From: Halomicrobium salinisoli
GTDB taxonomy: Archaea; Halobacteriota; Halobacteria; Halobacteriales; Haloarculaceae
Direction of reading: 5' to 3'
Assembly: GCF_020405185.1 (NCBI RefSeq)
Contig: NZ_CP084463.1
Location: 186,001-250,000, forward strand
DNA length: 64,000 nt
Under the pieces are notes generated by a model. The model saw only the letters and a list, made by a program, of their open reading frames with translations, was not told the origin of the DNA and searched no databases. The position numbers and the translations under genes are program-made. Positions 54,208 to 62,785 of this stretch are shown here, piece by piece; positions within the stretch are counted from its first letter, which is position 1; the number at the start of each line of letters is the position of its first letter.

Positions 54208-54603
54208 CTAGTCCAGTCGGATGTCGTTGGCGTCCTCGGCGCGGTCGAAGGTGACCTCGAGGATGCCGTTGTTGTACGTCGCGCTCGCGGAGTGTTCGTC
54301 GACGCTGGTCGGCAGGGACAGTCGCTCGCTGTACTGTCGCTGCGACCCGGTCGCGTCGAGGGTCAGTACCTTGCCGTCGCACTTCAGGTCGATGTCATCC
54401 TTGTCGACGCCCGGCACGTCTGCGACGACCCGGACCTCGTCGTCCGTCTCGTGGACGTCTAGGTGGATGTCGCTGCTCGGCTCCGGCCCACTCGCGCCGC
54501 GTTCGATGTGGACGTCCCCGTTCGCGCCCATCACGTCGTTCATCATCCGCTCCAGCTCCCGGAAGAACTCGTCGAAGGGGTCGTCGCGGTCGTCACCTCT
54601 CAT
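54208..54603 (-). CDS. Hsp20/alpha-crystallin small heat-shock protein
   Basis: The 131-aa product is a single alpha-crystallin domain (about 45-128), with DVHETDDEVRVVADVPGVDKDDIDL and the C-terminal NNGILEVTF. The N-terminal arm is short and helical (FDEFFRELERMMNDV). It holds unfolding proteins in an ATP-independent way. There is no clear C-terminal I-x-I tail, the usual oligomer contact. Confidence 0.93.
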   Translation of the reverse strand: MRGDDRDDPFDEFFRELERMMNDVMGANGDVHIERGASGPEPSSDIHLDVHETDDEVRVVADVPGVDKDDIDLKCDGKVLTLDATGSQRQYSERLSLPTSVDEHSASATYNNGILEVTFDRAEDANDIRLD

Positions 54604-54733
54604 CCTGAACGGCCCTATGACCAGCCCACGGAATAAACCTTCGGGCGTGGTAACCTCGGCTTACGGCGGTCGGATCGCCGGGCTACCGCGGCAGTCCATT
54701 TTCGATTCTGAATGATAATGATTTTTCTCACCT

Positions 54734-54762
54734 GTTATATGGGTACTTCGTAAACACTTTAC
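54734..54762 (+). promoter_or_regulatory. Promoter and dyad upstream of gapI
   Basis: GTTATATGGG at 54734-54743 looks like the TATA element, about 50 nt above the ATG. A perfect 5-bp dyad GTAAACACTTTAC lies at 54750-54762, downstream of the TATA, where a repressor would act. It is not a TACT-N7-GAGTA site. The regulator is unknown. Confidence 0.45.
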
Positions 54763-54788
54763 TCGTGCTGGCAGGCCTTCTAGTCGGT

Positions 54789-55799
54789 ATGAGTAGCGAT
54801 CCCGTTCGCGTCGGTCTCAACGGCTTCGGGCGAATCGGTCGGAACGTCTTCCGTGCCTCCCTCGACAGCGACGCAGTCGAGATCGTCGGCATCAACGACG
54901 TCATGGAGGACGAGGAGTTCGAGTACCTCGCGAAGTACGACTCGGTCATGGGCCGCCTGGACGGGGCCGCGCTCGAGGAGGGCACCCTCACCGTCGAGGG
55001 GACCGACTTCGAGGCCGGCGTCTTCCACGAGACGGACCCGACCCAGCTCCCCTGGGAGGAACTGGACGTCGACGTCGCCTTCGAGGCGACCGGCATCTTC
55101 CGGACGAAGGAGGACGCCAGCCAGCACCTCGAGGCCGGCGCCGACAAGGTGGTCATCTCCGCGCCGCCGAAGGGCGAGGAGCCGGTCAAGCAGCTCGTCT
55201 ACGGCGTCAACCACGACGAGTACGACGGCGAGGACGTCGTCTCCAACGCCTCCTGTACGACCAACTCCGTCACGCCGGTCGCCAAGGTGCTCCACGACGA
55301 GTTCGGCATCGAGTCCGGCCAGCTGACGACCGTCCACGCCTACACGGGCACCCAGAACCTCGTCGACGGCCCCAACAGCAAGCCCCGCCGGCGCCGGGCC
55401 GCCGCGGAGAACATCATCCCGACTTCGACCGGCGCCGCCCAGGCCGCCACGGAGGTCCTGCCCGAACTGGAGGGCAAGCTCGACGGCATGGCCATGCGCG
55501 TCCCCGTCCCCGACGGCTCCATCACGGAACTGGTCGTCGAGCTCGAGGAGGACGTCACCGAGGGCGACGTCAACGCCGCCTTCGAGGAGGCCGCCGCGGG
55601 CGAACTGGAGGGCGTGCTGGGCGTCACCGACGACGAGATCGTCTCCCGCGACGTGCTCGGTCAGCCCTACTCGACGCTGGTCGACCTGCAGAACACCAAC
55701 GTCGTCGGCGGCCTGACGAAGGTCCTGACCTGGTACGACAACGAGTACGGGTTCGCCAACCGCATGCTCGACGTCGGCGAGTACGTCGCCGACAACTAG
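54789..55799 (+). CDS. Type I (bacterial-type) glyceraldehyde-3-phosphate dehydrogenase
   Basis: The 336-aa product has the NAD loop VGLNGFGRIGRNVFR at 8-22, Asp37 in GINDV favouring NAD, and the active site SNASCTTNS with Cys156 and His183 (TVHAYTG). The C-terminus is WYDNEYGFANRMLDV. It oxidises glyceraldehyde-3-phosphate to 1,3-bisphosphoglycerate, the glycolytic direction. In Haloferax, GapI is catabolic and GapII anabolic (established for that genus). The start is the ATG at 54789. pgk lies downstream on the same strand. Confidence 0.96.
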   Translation: MSSDPVRVGLNGFGRIGRNVFRASLDSDAVEIVGINDVMEDEEFEYLAKYDSVMGRLDGAALEEGTLTVEGTDFEAGVFHETDPTQLPWEELDVDVAFEATGIFRTKEDASQHLEAGADKVVISAPPKGEEPVKQLVYGVNHDEYDGEDVVSNASCTTNSVTPVAKVLHDEFGIESGQLTTVHAYTGTQNLVDGPNSKPRRRRAAAENIIPTSTGAAQAATEVLPELEGKLDGMAMRVPVPDGSITELVVELEEDVTEGDVNAAFEEAAAGELEGVLGVTDDEIVSRDVLGQPYSTLVDLQNTNVVGGLTKVLTWYDNEYGFANRMLDVGEYVADN

Positions 55800-56025
55800 A
55801 GCGCCCGAGGCCCCGGAGATCGATCGACCGACGGTGCCCGCGTGGGGCAGGTTCTTTCTGACGTCGATTCGCCCACCGCTCTCGCGTTGTCCGTGTCGCT
55901 GCCGCAGCCCCGCCGGGTGAGCCACTCGCGGGCCTCGTCGCCGAGGCCGGGCTGTGGGCACCCCGTCGACGGCGCCGGGTGGAACCGAAATTAATTCTAT
56001 CGGATCTGACGAAATCCGTGACACG

Positions 56026-56439
56026 GTGGCGCTCTCGTCCGTCGACGCGCAGCGGGGATACGGGGTCGCACTGATCGTCCTGGGAGTGGTGACGGCCGGG
56101 TACTTCTACGCCGTCCTCCGGGGTGCGATTGCTCCCCGGGGCGAGGTGGCCGCCGAGCCCCACTCCGCCGGGTTCGTCGCTGCCGTGGGCGTCCTCGTGG
56201 CCGTGGCCGGGGTGGGCCACGTCGCGAAGCTCGACGGCGAGGCCAGGGAGGAGCTCTTCCTGTTCGCCGGTGGGGTACTGGTGCTGTGCTACACTACCGT
56301 TCTCGTCGGCGCCCCGCTCTCGCTGTCGTCCGATCAGCGGCTCTACCGGTACCCGCCGCTCTACGGGACGGTGCTGGGTCTCGCCGCCGTGGGCATAGCG
56401 GTGTACAGCCGCCTCAGCGATGGGTCGTTGCTCCCGTGA
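56026..56439 (+). CDS. Membrane protein of unknown function
   Basis: The 137-aa product starts at the GTG at 56026, six nt below the start predicted from a TTAATT box at 55991-55996; a longer frame from 55954 is less likely. It has four helices (about 11-30, 43-62, 77-96 and 110-130). It sits between gapI and pgk, on the same strand, but its family is unknown to me. Confidence 0.65.
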   Translation: MALSSVDAQRGYGVALIVLGVVTAGYFYAVLRGAIAPRGEVAAEPHSAGFVAAVGVLVAVAGVGHVAKLDGEAREELFLFAGGVLVLCYTTVLVGAPLSLSSDQRLYRYPPLYGTVLGLAAVGIAVYSRLSDGSLLP

Positions 56440-56547
56440 CCCTCGCCGTGCGCTGGAGCGACCGCTTCGGCGCGGACTCGACGGCGCGGTGACCGACCGC
56501 GACCACGCGGTTTTTTCTCGCTCTCGGGTGACGCTTCGACCAGACCT

Positions 56548-57759
56548 ATGGCTTCCTTCCAGACGCTCGACGACCTCGAGGACGGACAGCGCGTCCTCGT
56601 TCGCCTCGACCTCAACAGCCCGGTCGAGGACGGCGAGGTGCAGGACAACCGGCGCTTCGAACGCCACGCGGAGACGGTCCGGGAACTGGCCGACGCCGAC
56701 CACCGCGTCGCCCTGATGGCCCACCAGGGCCGGCCCGGACGGGACACCTTCGTCTCGCTGGAGCAGCACGCCGACATCCTGGCCGACCACGCCGGCGTCG
56801 ACGTGGACTTCGTCGCGGACACCTTCGGCGACGAAGCGCTCGACGCCATCGAGGGCCTGGAGGCGAGCGACGTCCTCCTGCTGGAGAACACCCGGATGTG
56901 CGACGAGGAACTGCCCGAGGAAGAGCCCGAGGTCAAGGCCGAGACGGAGTTCGTCCAGACGCTGGCGCCGGCGTTCGACGCCTACGTCAACGACGCCTAC
57001 TCCGCGGCCCACCGCTCGCACGCCTCGCTGGTGGGCTTCCCGCTCGTGCTGGACGCCTACGCCGGCCGCGTCATGGAGACCGAGTACGAGGCCAACACCG
57101 CCATCGCCGAGAAGGAGTTCGACGGGTCGGTGACGATGGTCGTCGGCGGGACCAAGGCCACCGACGTCATCGACGTGATGACCGCGCTGGACGAGAAAGT
57201 GGACGACTTCCTGCTGGGCGGCATCGCCGGCGAGCTGTTCCTCCGGGCCGACGGTCAGGCGGTCGGCCGCGACGTCGGCGACATGGACCTGTTCGACGAG
57301 CAGTGGGCGGCCAACCAGGAGAAGATCGAGTCGATGCTCGACGAGCACCGCGACCAGATCACGCTCGCGGTAGACTTCGCCTACGAGGACGATGACGGCG
57401 ACCGGGCCGAGGTGGCCGTCGCGGACATCGACGAGAAGGACCGGGGCTACCTCGACGTCGGCAGCGAGACGGTGATGACCTACTCGCCGATCATCCGCGA
57501 CTCCGAGGCCGTCTTCGTGAAGGGCGCGCTGGGGATGTTCGAGGACGAGCGCTTCTCCGTCGGCACCGTCGGCGCCCTCGAGGCCATCGCCGACACCGAC
57601 TGCTTCTCCGTGGTCGGCGGCGGCGACACTTCGCGGGCCATCGAGATGTACGGCATGAGCGAGGACGAGTTCGACCACGTCTCCATCGCCGGCGGCGCCT
57701 ACATCCGCGCGCTGACCGGCGAGTCGCTGGTCGGCGTCGACGTACTGCTGCGGGAGTAA
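56548..57759 (+). CDS. pgk: Phosphoglycerate kinase
   Basis: The 403-aa product has VLVRLDLNSPVEDG at 16-29 and an RPG-like AHQGRPGRDTF substrate loop. NDAYSAAHRSHASLVGF and VVGGTKATDVID are the hinge and nucleotide regions, and SVVGGGDTSRAIEMYG is near the C-terminus. It transfers phosphate between 1,3-bisphosphoglycerate and ADP in the step after GAPDH. CGGTTTTTTCTCG about 30-40 nt upstream is a likely promoter. Confidence 0.96.
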   Translation: MASFQTLDDLEDGQRVLVRLDLNSPVEDGEVQDNRRFERHAETVRELADADHRVALMAHQGRPGRDTFVSLEQHADILADHAGVDVDFVADTFGDEALDAIEGLEASDVLLLENTRMCDEELPEEEPEVKAETEFVQTLAPAFDAYVNDAYSAAHRSHASLVGFPLVLDAYAGRVMETEYEANTAIAEKEFDGSVTMVVGGTKATDVIDVMTALDEKVDDFLLGGIAGELFLRADGQAVGRDVGDMDLFDEQWAANQEKIESMLDEHRDQITLAVDFAYEDDDGDRAEVAVADIDEKDRGYLDVGSETVMTYSPIIRDSEAVFVKGALGMFEDERFSVGTVGALEAIADTDCFSVVGGGDTSRAIEMYGMSEDEFDHVSIAGGAYIRALTGESLVGVDVLLRE

Positions 57760-57778
57760 CGGCCGTCCGGCCGGCCGA

Positions 57779-57940
57779 TCAGGCGTTGTGCTTCTTCGTC
57801 CGACTGTGGCGGGTCTCCCAGTCGTCGCTCGACTGCTCCGCCCGGACCGGGCGTCCGCTGCGGCGGCGCTCGATGCGAGCGTGGCGGTCCGCCCAGTCGT
57901 CGGAGTCCGCGTCGTCTTCGCTGCCCGTAGTGCGAGACAT
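57779..57940 (-). CDS. 53-aa protein with a gapII-like promoter
   Basis: The ATG at 57940 begins MSRTTGSEDD. The protein is highly charged with two similar units, DDWADRHARIERRR and DDWETRHSRTKK, each with a central W-x2-RH-x-R pattern, and ends KHNA. There are no cysteines, signal or membrane segment. I recognise no family. It converges on pgk (19 bp between stops). Its 5' region from 57967 to 58013 is about 79 percent identical to that of gapII at the same distance from the start codon. Confidence 0.65.
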   Translation of the reverse strand: MSRTTGSEDDADSDDWADRHARIERRRSGRPVRAEQSSDDWETRHSRTKKHNA

Positions 57941-57966
57941 ACCACCTGATACGGCCCCAGTCACCT

Positions 57967-58013
57967 AATTCCTTGTGTTAGATAGCGTAAGATACGAACT
58001 CGAATACGAGTAA
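57967..58013 (-). promoter_or_regulatory. Putative TrmB-like site upstream of the 53-aa gene
   Basis: A 47-bp block matches the gapII upstream block. It holds AACT-N7-GAGTA (57997-58012), one mismatch from the published haloarchaeal TrmB motif TACT-N7-GAGTA. The dyad is centred about 64 nt above the ATG at 57940 and lies upstream of a TATA-like TATCTAAC (plus positions about 57978-57985), the position expected for an activator. Confidence 0.6.
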
Positions 58014-58115
58014 ATCCGACGGACGGAAAGCGGTACTACGACCTATTGGGATCCGTATGTGACGGCGCGAGGGGGACCGCCGGGATTCTTGGCGGTACCG
58101 GGCGAACGTCGGCAC

Positions 58116-58604
58116 ATGCTGATCGGCATCGTCTCGGACACGCACGACGACCTCGACCTCGTCGAGGCGGCCGTCGACCGCTTCGAGTCCGCGGACGTCG
58201 ACGCGGTGATCCACTGCGGGGACTTCGTGGCGCCGTTCTCGGCGGCCCCCTTCGACGGCGGCTTCGACTTCTACGCGGTGCGGGGCAACAACGACGGCGA
58301 GTGGACCCTCCAGCCCCAGATCGACGAGTTCGGGCGGTACCTCGGCGAGATGGGCGAACTGACCTTCGACGGCCAGGCGGTCGCCGTCTACCACGGCACC
58401 AGCCAGCCCGTCGTCGACGCCCTCGTCGAGTGCGGTAGCTACGACTACGTACTGCACGGACACACGCACGAGCAGGTCCACGAGGAGCGCGACGGCACAG
58501 TCCGGATCAACCCCGGCGGCATCGCGATCCCGCCGGCGCAGGACCCAGCGGAGATCGCGCTTCTGGATACCGACACCGGCGAGGTCGAGTTCGAGCGGCC
58601 CTAG
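58116..58604 (+). CDS. Metallophosphoesterase (YfcE/MJ0936 type)
   Basis: The 162-aa product starts LIGIVSDTHDDLD with the metal ligands D-x-H. HCGDFVAPF, RGNNDGEW, YHGTSQPVVD and LHGHTHEQV supply the other metal-binding residues. YfcE-like enzymes hydrolyse phosphodiesters in vitro; the cellular substrate is unknown. The ATG at 58116 is used; an upstream extension is not conserved-like. Confidence 0.9.
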   Translation: MLIGIVSDTHDDLDLVEAAVDRFESADVDAVIHCGDFVAPFSAAPFDGGFDFYAVRGNNDGEWTLQPQIDEFGRYLGEMGELTFDGQAVAVYHGTSQPVVDALVECGSYDYVLHGHTHEQVHEERDGTVRINPGGIAIPPAQDPAEIALLDTDTGEVEFERP

Positions 58605-58752
58605 CGAGGCCGAACGGAGTGAGGCCTCGGACTGAGCGAACGGGGAGCGAAGCGACCCGCTCGCTTTTCCGAGGTTCCTCGCTTCGCTCGAATCCCGCTG
58701 CTCGCGTGTCGCTCCTGTCGTCGCTCCCGCTCGCTTTTCCGAGGTTCCTCGC
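58605..58752. repeat. Palindrome plus 27-bp perfect direct repeat between convergent genes
   Basis: CGAGGCC/GGCCTCG arms (58605-58611 and 58623-58629) enclose GAACGGAGTGA. A 27-bp sequence occurs twice without mismatch at 58656-58682 and 58726-58752, containing CTTTTCC and the palindrome CGAGGTTCCTCG. GCTCGCGTGT lies at 58700-58709, the reverse complement of the ACACGCGAGC module seen elsewhere. It fills the space between the phosphoesterase and gapII stops and may end both transcripts. Confidence 0.8.
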
Positions 58753-58753
58753 C

Positions 58754-59824
58754 TTAGTCGTCCGCCGCGTCGGCGACCCGAGAGGGCTCGTGGCTCACCA
58801 GCCCGGATCCGACGCCCAGCGCCTCGTTCGTCCGCTGGACGCTGGTGGCTCCGTCGGCCAGGTCGGCCACGGCGCGGACGGCGTCGACGTTCTCGGGGAC
58901 GACGTCGGCCTCCTGGTGAATGGCCTGGAAGAGGCTCAGGTCCGTGCCGCCGGGCCCCTCGCTGCAGGTGATCGACTCTTCCCAGACGCAGTTCTCCCAG
59001 ACGTCGCCGCGCGGGCGGCCGGCGTCGCTGGTGTAGTCGGTGAGCTTCCCGGCGCCGTCGATGCCGAGGTGTTCGGGCACGACCAGCAGCCGCGACTCCT
59101 CGGCGAGCAGGTCCGTGACCGCGCGGGCGCTGGGGTCGTCGTCGAGCGTGACCGTGAGCGCGTGGGTGTGCATCAGCGTCGAGGGCACTTTCATCCCCAT
59201 CGTGTCGACGTCGATGTCGGGGAAGATCGTCTGCAGATCGGGACCGTGGTGGGAGGGGATCGAGACGGGGTCGGGCACCGTGTCGTTGATCGGTCCCCGG
59301 TCCGTCTGTGAGGGGTCTCCGCCGCGGCGGACCAGCGTGGCGCGGACCTTCAGGACGCCGTACTCCTCTCGAAGCGGCGCCAGGAGGCGCGAGAGGCCGG
59401 TCGTGTTACAGGAGACCACGCGGGCGGCGTCCGCGTCCCGGGCGTCCTCGTAGTTCGCGCGGGCGTTGAAGCTCACCGGCGCCACGTCGGGGTCCTCGCC
59501 GCCCTGGTAGACGGCGGGGGTGTCCAGTTCCTCGTAGATCGGGCGGTTCTGCGCGCCGACGCCGGACGGCGTGGCGTCGACGACTACGTCGCTCTCGCGA
59601 ACCAAATCCGGAACGTCCCCGTGGACATCCAGCCCGGCGGCTTCGAAGCGATGGCCGCGGTCGTCGGCGGCGTATAGCGGGAACCCGCGATCCCGGGCGA
59701 CCTGCGCCTCGTAGTTGGGCGTGCGCTTCGCGACGCCGGCGACCGTCATATCGGGCTGTGACCGAACGGCGTCCGCAACGCGCTTGCCGATCGTGCCGTA
59801 GCCGTTGATGCCCACGCGGAGCAT
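58754..59824 (-). CDS. Type II (archaeal) glyceraldehyde-3-phosphate dehydrogenase
   Basis: The 356-aa product is an archaeal-type GAPDH, not homologous at the active-site level to GapI. It has [14 protein letters not shown] at 4-17, [10 protein letters not shown] for NADP, and [12 protein letters not shown] with catalytic Cys139. [10 protein letters not shown] and [12 protein letters not shown] supply the catalytic His region. It is the gluconeogenic enzyme in haloarchaea by analogy with Haloferax. The ATG at 59824 is used over a GTG two codons upstream. The promoter carries a TrmB-like dyad. Confidence 0.96.
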   Translation of the reverse strand: MLRVGINGYGTIGKRVADAVRSQPDMTVAGVAKRTPNYEAQVARDRGFPLYAADDRGHRFEAAGLDVHGDVPDLVRESDVVVDATPSGVGAQNRPIYEELDTPAVYQGGEDPDVAPVSFNARANYEDARDADAARVVSCNTTGLSRLLAPLREEYGVLKVRATLVRRGGDPSQTDRGPINDTVPDPVSIPSHHGPDLQTIFPDIDVDTMGMKVPSTLMHTHALTVTLDDDPSARAVTDLLAEESRLLVVPEHLGIDGAGKLTDYTSDAGRPRGDVWENCVWEESITCSEGPGGTDLSLFQAIHQEADVVPENVDAVRAVADLADGATSVQRTNEALGVGSGLVSHEPSRVADAADD

Positions 59825-59850
59825 ATCCACCCATTGTACCGAACCCGATA

Positions 59851-59897
59851 AATTCCTTATGATAGATAGTGTAAAATATGTACTCGGATCGGAGTAA
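59851..59897 (-). promoter_or_regulatory. TrmB-like operator upstream of gapII
   Basis: TACTCGGATCGGAGTA at 59881-59896 is a perfect TACT-N7-GAGTA, the cis-site reported for TrmB in Halobacterium. It is palindromic, centred about 64 nt above the ATG, and lies upstream of the TATA-like TATCTATC near 59862-59869. That position suits activation of a gluconeogenic gene. Confidence 0.75.
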
Positions 59898-60016
59898 CTT
59901 CTGTCCGAACCGACGGACGACGCCGTGGTAGCGGGTGTCTAACAAGGGTCCGTCCGCGCCACGTCCGACGATCGGACGGCACAAGAGCTAATCCGGCGGC
60001 GGCCCCATCGCCCGGC

Positions 60017-60970
60017 ATGGACGACTCGCTGCGCGCGCCCGCCGAGACAGCCGTCGAGCAGTGCCTGAACCTCCAGTCCGACGAGTCCTGCGCGGTCGTC
60101 ACCGACGACGAGCGTCTCCCTATCGGCGAGGCGCTGTACGACGTGGCCGCCGGGATCACGGACGACGCCGTTCTGCTGCGGTACCCGCCCGGCGAGCAGC
60201 ACGGCGCGGAGCCGCCCGCGCCAGTCGCCGCGGCGATGGCCGACGCCGACGTGGTGCTGGCGCCGACGACCAAGAGCGTCAGCCACACCAGCGCCCGCAG
60301 CGCCGCCACGGAGGCGGGCGCCCGGGCCGCGACGCTGCCCGGCATCACCGAGCCCGTCTTCCGGACGGGACTCGACGCCGACTACGAGTCCATCGCCGAG
60401 CACTGCCGGGCCGTCCTCGACCAGGTCGGCGACGCCGACGAGGTTCGGGTCACCTCCCCGCAGGGGACTGACATCGCCTTCGAGCCCCGCGGCCGCGAGT
60501 GGCGCCTGGACACCGGCATCGTCCACGAGCCCGGCGACTTCTCGAACCTCCCCGCCGGCGAGGTGTTCGTCAGCCCGGCCACCGCCGACGGCCGCTTCGT
60601 CGTCGACGGGACGATGATGCCCTACGGGAAGCTCGAGGGCCGCGAGCTCGCCTTCGAGGTCGAGGACGGCCAGGTCACCGAGGTCTCCGACGACGGCGTC
60701 CGCGAGGAGATCGAAGGGGCCGCCGAGGAGGTGGGCGACGCCGCCTACAACCTCGCGGAGCTCGGCATCGGCACCAACGTCGCCGTCGACGAACTCGTGG
60801 GATCGGTCCTGCTGGACGAGAAGGCCGCCGGCACCGTCCACATCGCCATCGGCGACGACCACGCCATCGGCGGCGACACCGAGGCCCCGATCCACCTCGA
60901 CGGGATCCTCCGGGAGCCGACCGTGTACGCGGATGGGGAGGTCGTAGACCTCCCACAAGACGAGCGGTGA
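60017..60970 (+). CDS. Aminopeptidase (M29/AmpS-like)
   Basis: The 317-aa product has the layout of thermophilic aminopeptidase-T/leucyl aminopeptidase (M29) proteins. It has an N-terminal alpha/beta domain with LAPTTKSVSHTSARSAATEAGAR. The C-terminal metal-binding domain has FSNLPAGEVFVSPA, ELGIGTNV, DEKAAGTVHIAIGD and PIHLDGI, whose Glu, His and Asp bind metals. It removes N-terminal residues from peptides in the cytoplasm. The specific ligands match the family by position, but I cannot check each one. Confidence 0.85.
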   Translation: MDDSLRAPAETAVEQCLNLQSDESCAVVTDDERLPIGEALYDVAAGITDDAVLLRYPPGEQHGAEPPAPVAAAMADADVVLAPTTKSVSHTSARSAATEAGARAATLPGITEPVFRTGLDADYESIAEHCRAVLDQVGDADEVRVTSPQGTDIAFEPRGREWRLDTGIVHEPGDFSNLPAGEVFVSPATADGRFVVDGTMMPYGKLEGRELAFEVEDGQVTEVSDDGVREEIEGAAEEVGDAAYNLAELGIGTNVAVDELVGSVLLDEKAAGTVHIAIGDDHAIGGDTEAPIHLDGILREPTVYADGEVVDLPQDER

Positions 60971-61035
60971 GCGAAGCGAGCCGCGAGGACGGCGAGGAGA
61001 TCAATCTTCCGCGGGACTAGAGCCCGCCCGCGCTG

Positions 61036-61452
61036 TCAGGTCGCGACCCCGTACTCACGCCGGATCGCGTACGCGCAGACGGCGGCCGCCCACAGGAGCG
61101 TCCCGACGAGGACCAGCCCGAAGTCGACGGCGTAGCCCAGGTTCCACGCGAGGACCAGCCCGTGGACGGCCGCGACGAACGCCATCGTCGCGACGGTGAC
61201 CGCGTCGGCCGTCCGCGAGTCGGCGGGCGGATCGACGCGCATCGCGCCCTCGATCAGCAGGAGCGTCGCGAGCATGATCGCCGGGACCAGCGCGACGCCG
61301 ACGGCCTTCGAGACGTAGCTGTCCGGCGTCCCCGACGCCGAGAAGTGGATCGCCATCTCCGCCGGGAGGCGCGGCCAGACGGCGACGCCGGCGAGGGCCG
61401 TCAGGGCGACGAGCGCGAGGCTGGCGCCGACGGTGCGGCGTCCGAGTCGCAT
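61036..61452 (-). CDS. DUF1648-type membrane protein
   Basis: The 138-aa product has a first helix followed by LPAEMAIHFSASGTPDSYVSK, the typical DUF1648 signature (P-x4-H-x2-x2-G-x-PD-x-x-x-SK). Three further helices follow. DUF1648 occurs in SdpI-like immunity and membrane proteins; the role here is unknown. The ATG at 61452 is used because upstream sequence is Ser/Arg low complexity. Confidence 0.85.
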   Translation of the reverse strand: MRLGRRTVGASLALVALTALAGVAVWPRLPAEMAIHFSASGTPDSYVSKAVGVALVPAIMLATLLLIEGAMRVDPPADSRTADAVTVATMAFVAAVHGLVLAWNLGYAVDFGLVLVGTLLWAAAVCAYAIRREYGVAT

Positions 61453-61501
61453 ACGTCTGCGTTCGTCCGGCCGCGTCAAAAACGTGCCCCGGCCGCCGCG
61501 G

Positions 61502-62689
61502 CTACGACACGAGGTCGAATGCGACGGCGACGGCGAGGTCCCAGTAGACGAACCGGTAGCGTCCGGGTTCGAGGCCCGGACAGACGACAAGGCGGTCGGC
61601 ATAGTGGTGGGCCGTCACGAGGCCCTCTTCGGTGAGTTCCAGTTCCCACTCGAAGCCCTCACCTGGCTGGTGGCGGATCTCTTCGAACGTGTCGACTACG
61701 CCGCTGTCGGTCGTCCCGCGGACGTCCTGCCACCCCTCCTCGGTGCGGGTCTGGAGGTCGTACCTGCGACGGTTGCCCGTCGTCTGCGTCTCGCCCGAGA
61801 CGTTCGTCAGCGAGACGGTGACCGTCTCGCCGTACTCGGCTTCGAGGGTGTCGGTCCGCAGCGCGAAGACCGGGTCGCCGTCTTCGTCCGTCGCCTCGCC
61901 CCACGCCAGCTCGCCCTCTAGCCCGCTCTCGAGGCGATAGAACTCGTCGCGGTCGCAGGTCAGCGGGTCGCGGACGGTCGGCGGGTCGCCCTCAGGTCGG
62001 ACGTACCCGTCGAGGTCGCTGGGATCGATCTGACCCGCCGCTTCGGCGGTCGTCTTGTCCCCCCAGCCGTCCGTAATCCGCACGGCCGCCCTGCTCGGCA
62101 CGGGGCCGTCGACGGTGACCCGCACGAGCGCAGCCGGGTAGGTGACCGACTGGGCGCACATCTGGTCGCCGTCGCTGGCGTCCACGGCCCGCGCCGTGAA
62201 CCGGACGCGCCCGTCCGACAGCTCGGCGTCAGAGACCTCGACCTCGCGGTAGCAGGCGTCCGGGCCGACGGACTGGACGAGGACGAGCAGCGCCCGCTCG
62301 AAGTCCGTGTCGTCGACGAACGCGCGGACGCGGTCGCGGCGGTCCTCGGGGAGGGCCTCCGGGTCGAGGACCGCGTCGGCCCGCTCCGGGGAACTGATCA
62401 GGGTCGCCCGGCCGACGAAGTCCTCGCTGTACTCCGGGGCGCGCACGGCCGGCCCGACCTGGATCGACTCGACGTCGACCAGTTCGGGTTCGGGCGTCGG
62501 CGTCTCGTCGTCGGTCCCGGTGCTCGTTCCGTCGCCGGTCGCGGTGTCGTCGCCCGTCGCCGTGTCGTCGTCCGGGTCGCCGCTCGACCCGCCTCCGCCG
62601 TCGCGCCCACCGCCACCGGTGCAGCCGGCCAGCGCCGTTCCGAACCCGGCGGCCAGCCCCAGGAGGCGGCGGCGATCGATCGGGGACAT
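61502..62689 (-). CDS. Tat-exported lipoprotein with Thr/Asp/Gly linker
   Basis: The 395-aa product has DRRRLLGLAAGFGTALAGC (twin-Arg plus lipobox, Cys about residue 23). A Gly/Asp/Thr-rich linker (25-70) follows, then two beta-rich domains. FALRTDTLEAEYGETVTVSLTN near 275-296 is an Ig-like or intracellular-proteinase-inhibitor-like pattern. The function is unknown, probably at the cell surface. Confidence 0.82.
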   Translation of the reverse strand: MSPIDRRRLLGLAAGFGTALAGCTGGGGRDGGGGSSGDPDDDTATGDDTATGDGTSTGTDDETPTPEPELVDVESIQVGPAVRAPEYSEDFVGRATLISSPERADAVLDPEALPEDRRDRVRAFVDDTDFERALLVLVQSVGPDACYREVEVSDAELSDGRVRFTARAVDASDGDQMCAQSVTYPAALVRVTVDGPVPSRAAVRITDGWGDKTTAEAAGQIDPSDLDGYVRPEGDPPTVRDPLTCDRDEFYRLESGLEGELAWGEATDEDGDPVFALRTDTLEAEYGETVTVSLTNVSGETQTTGNRRRYDLQTRTEEGWQDVRGTTDSGVVDTFEEIRHQPGEGFEWELELTEEGLVTAHHYADRLVVCPGLEPGRYRFVYWDLAVAVAFDLVS

Positions 62690-62785
62690 GGTCGACGGAT
62701 CGCTGCCCGCGAATAAGGCCCTTGTGTAGGCTTCGAGAGCGTTCGAAGCGTCTACCGACCGGCCTCCAGGCCCCTCCGTCGGTCG

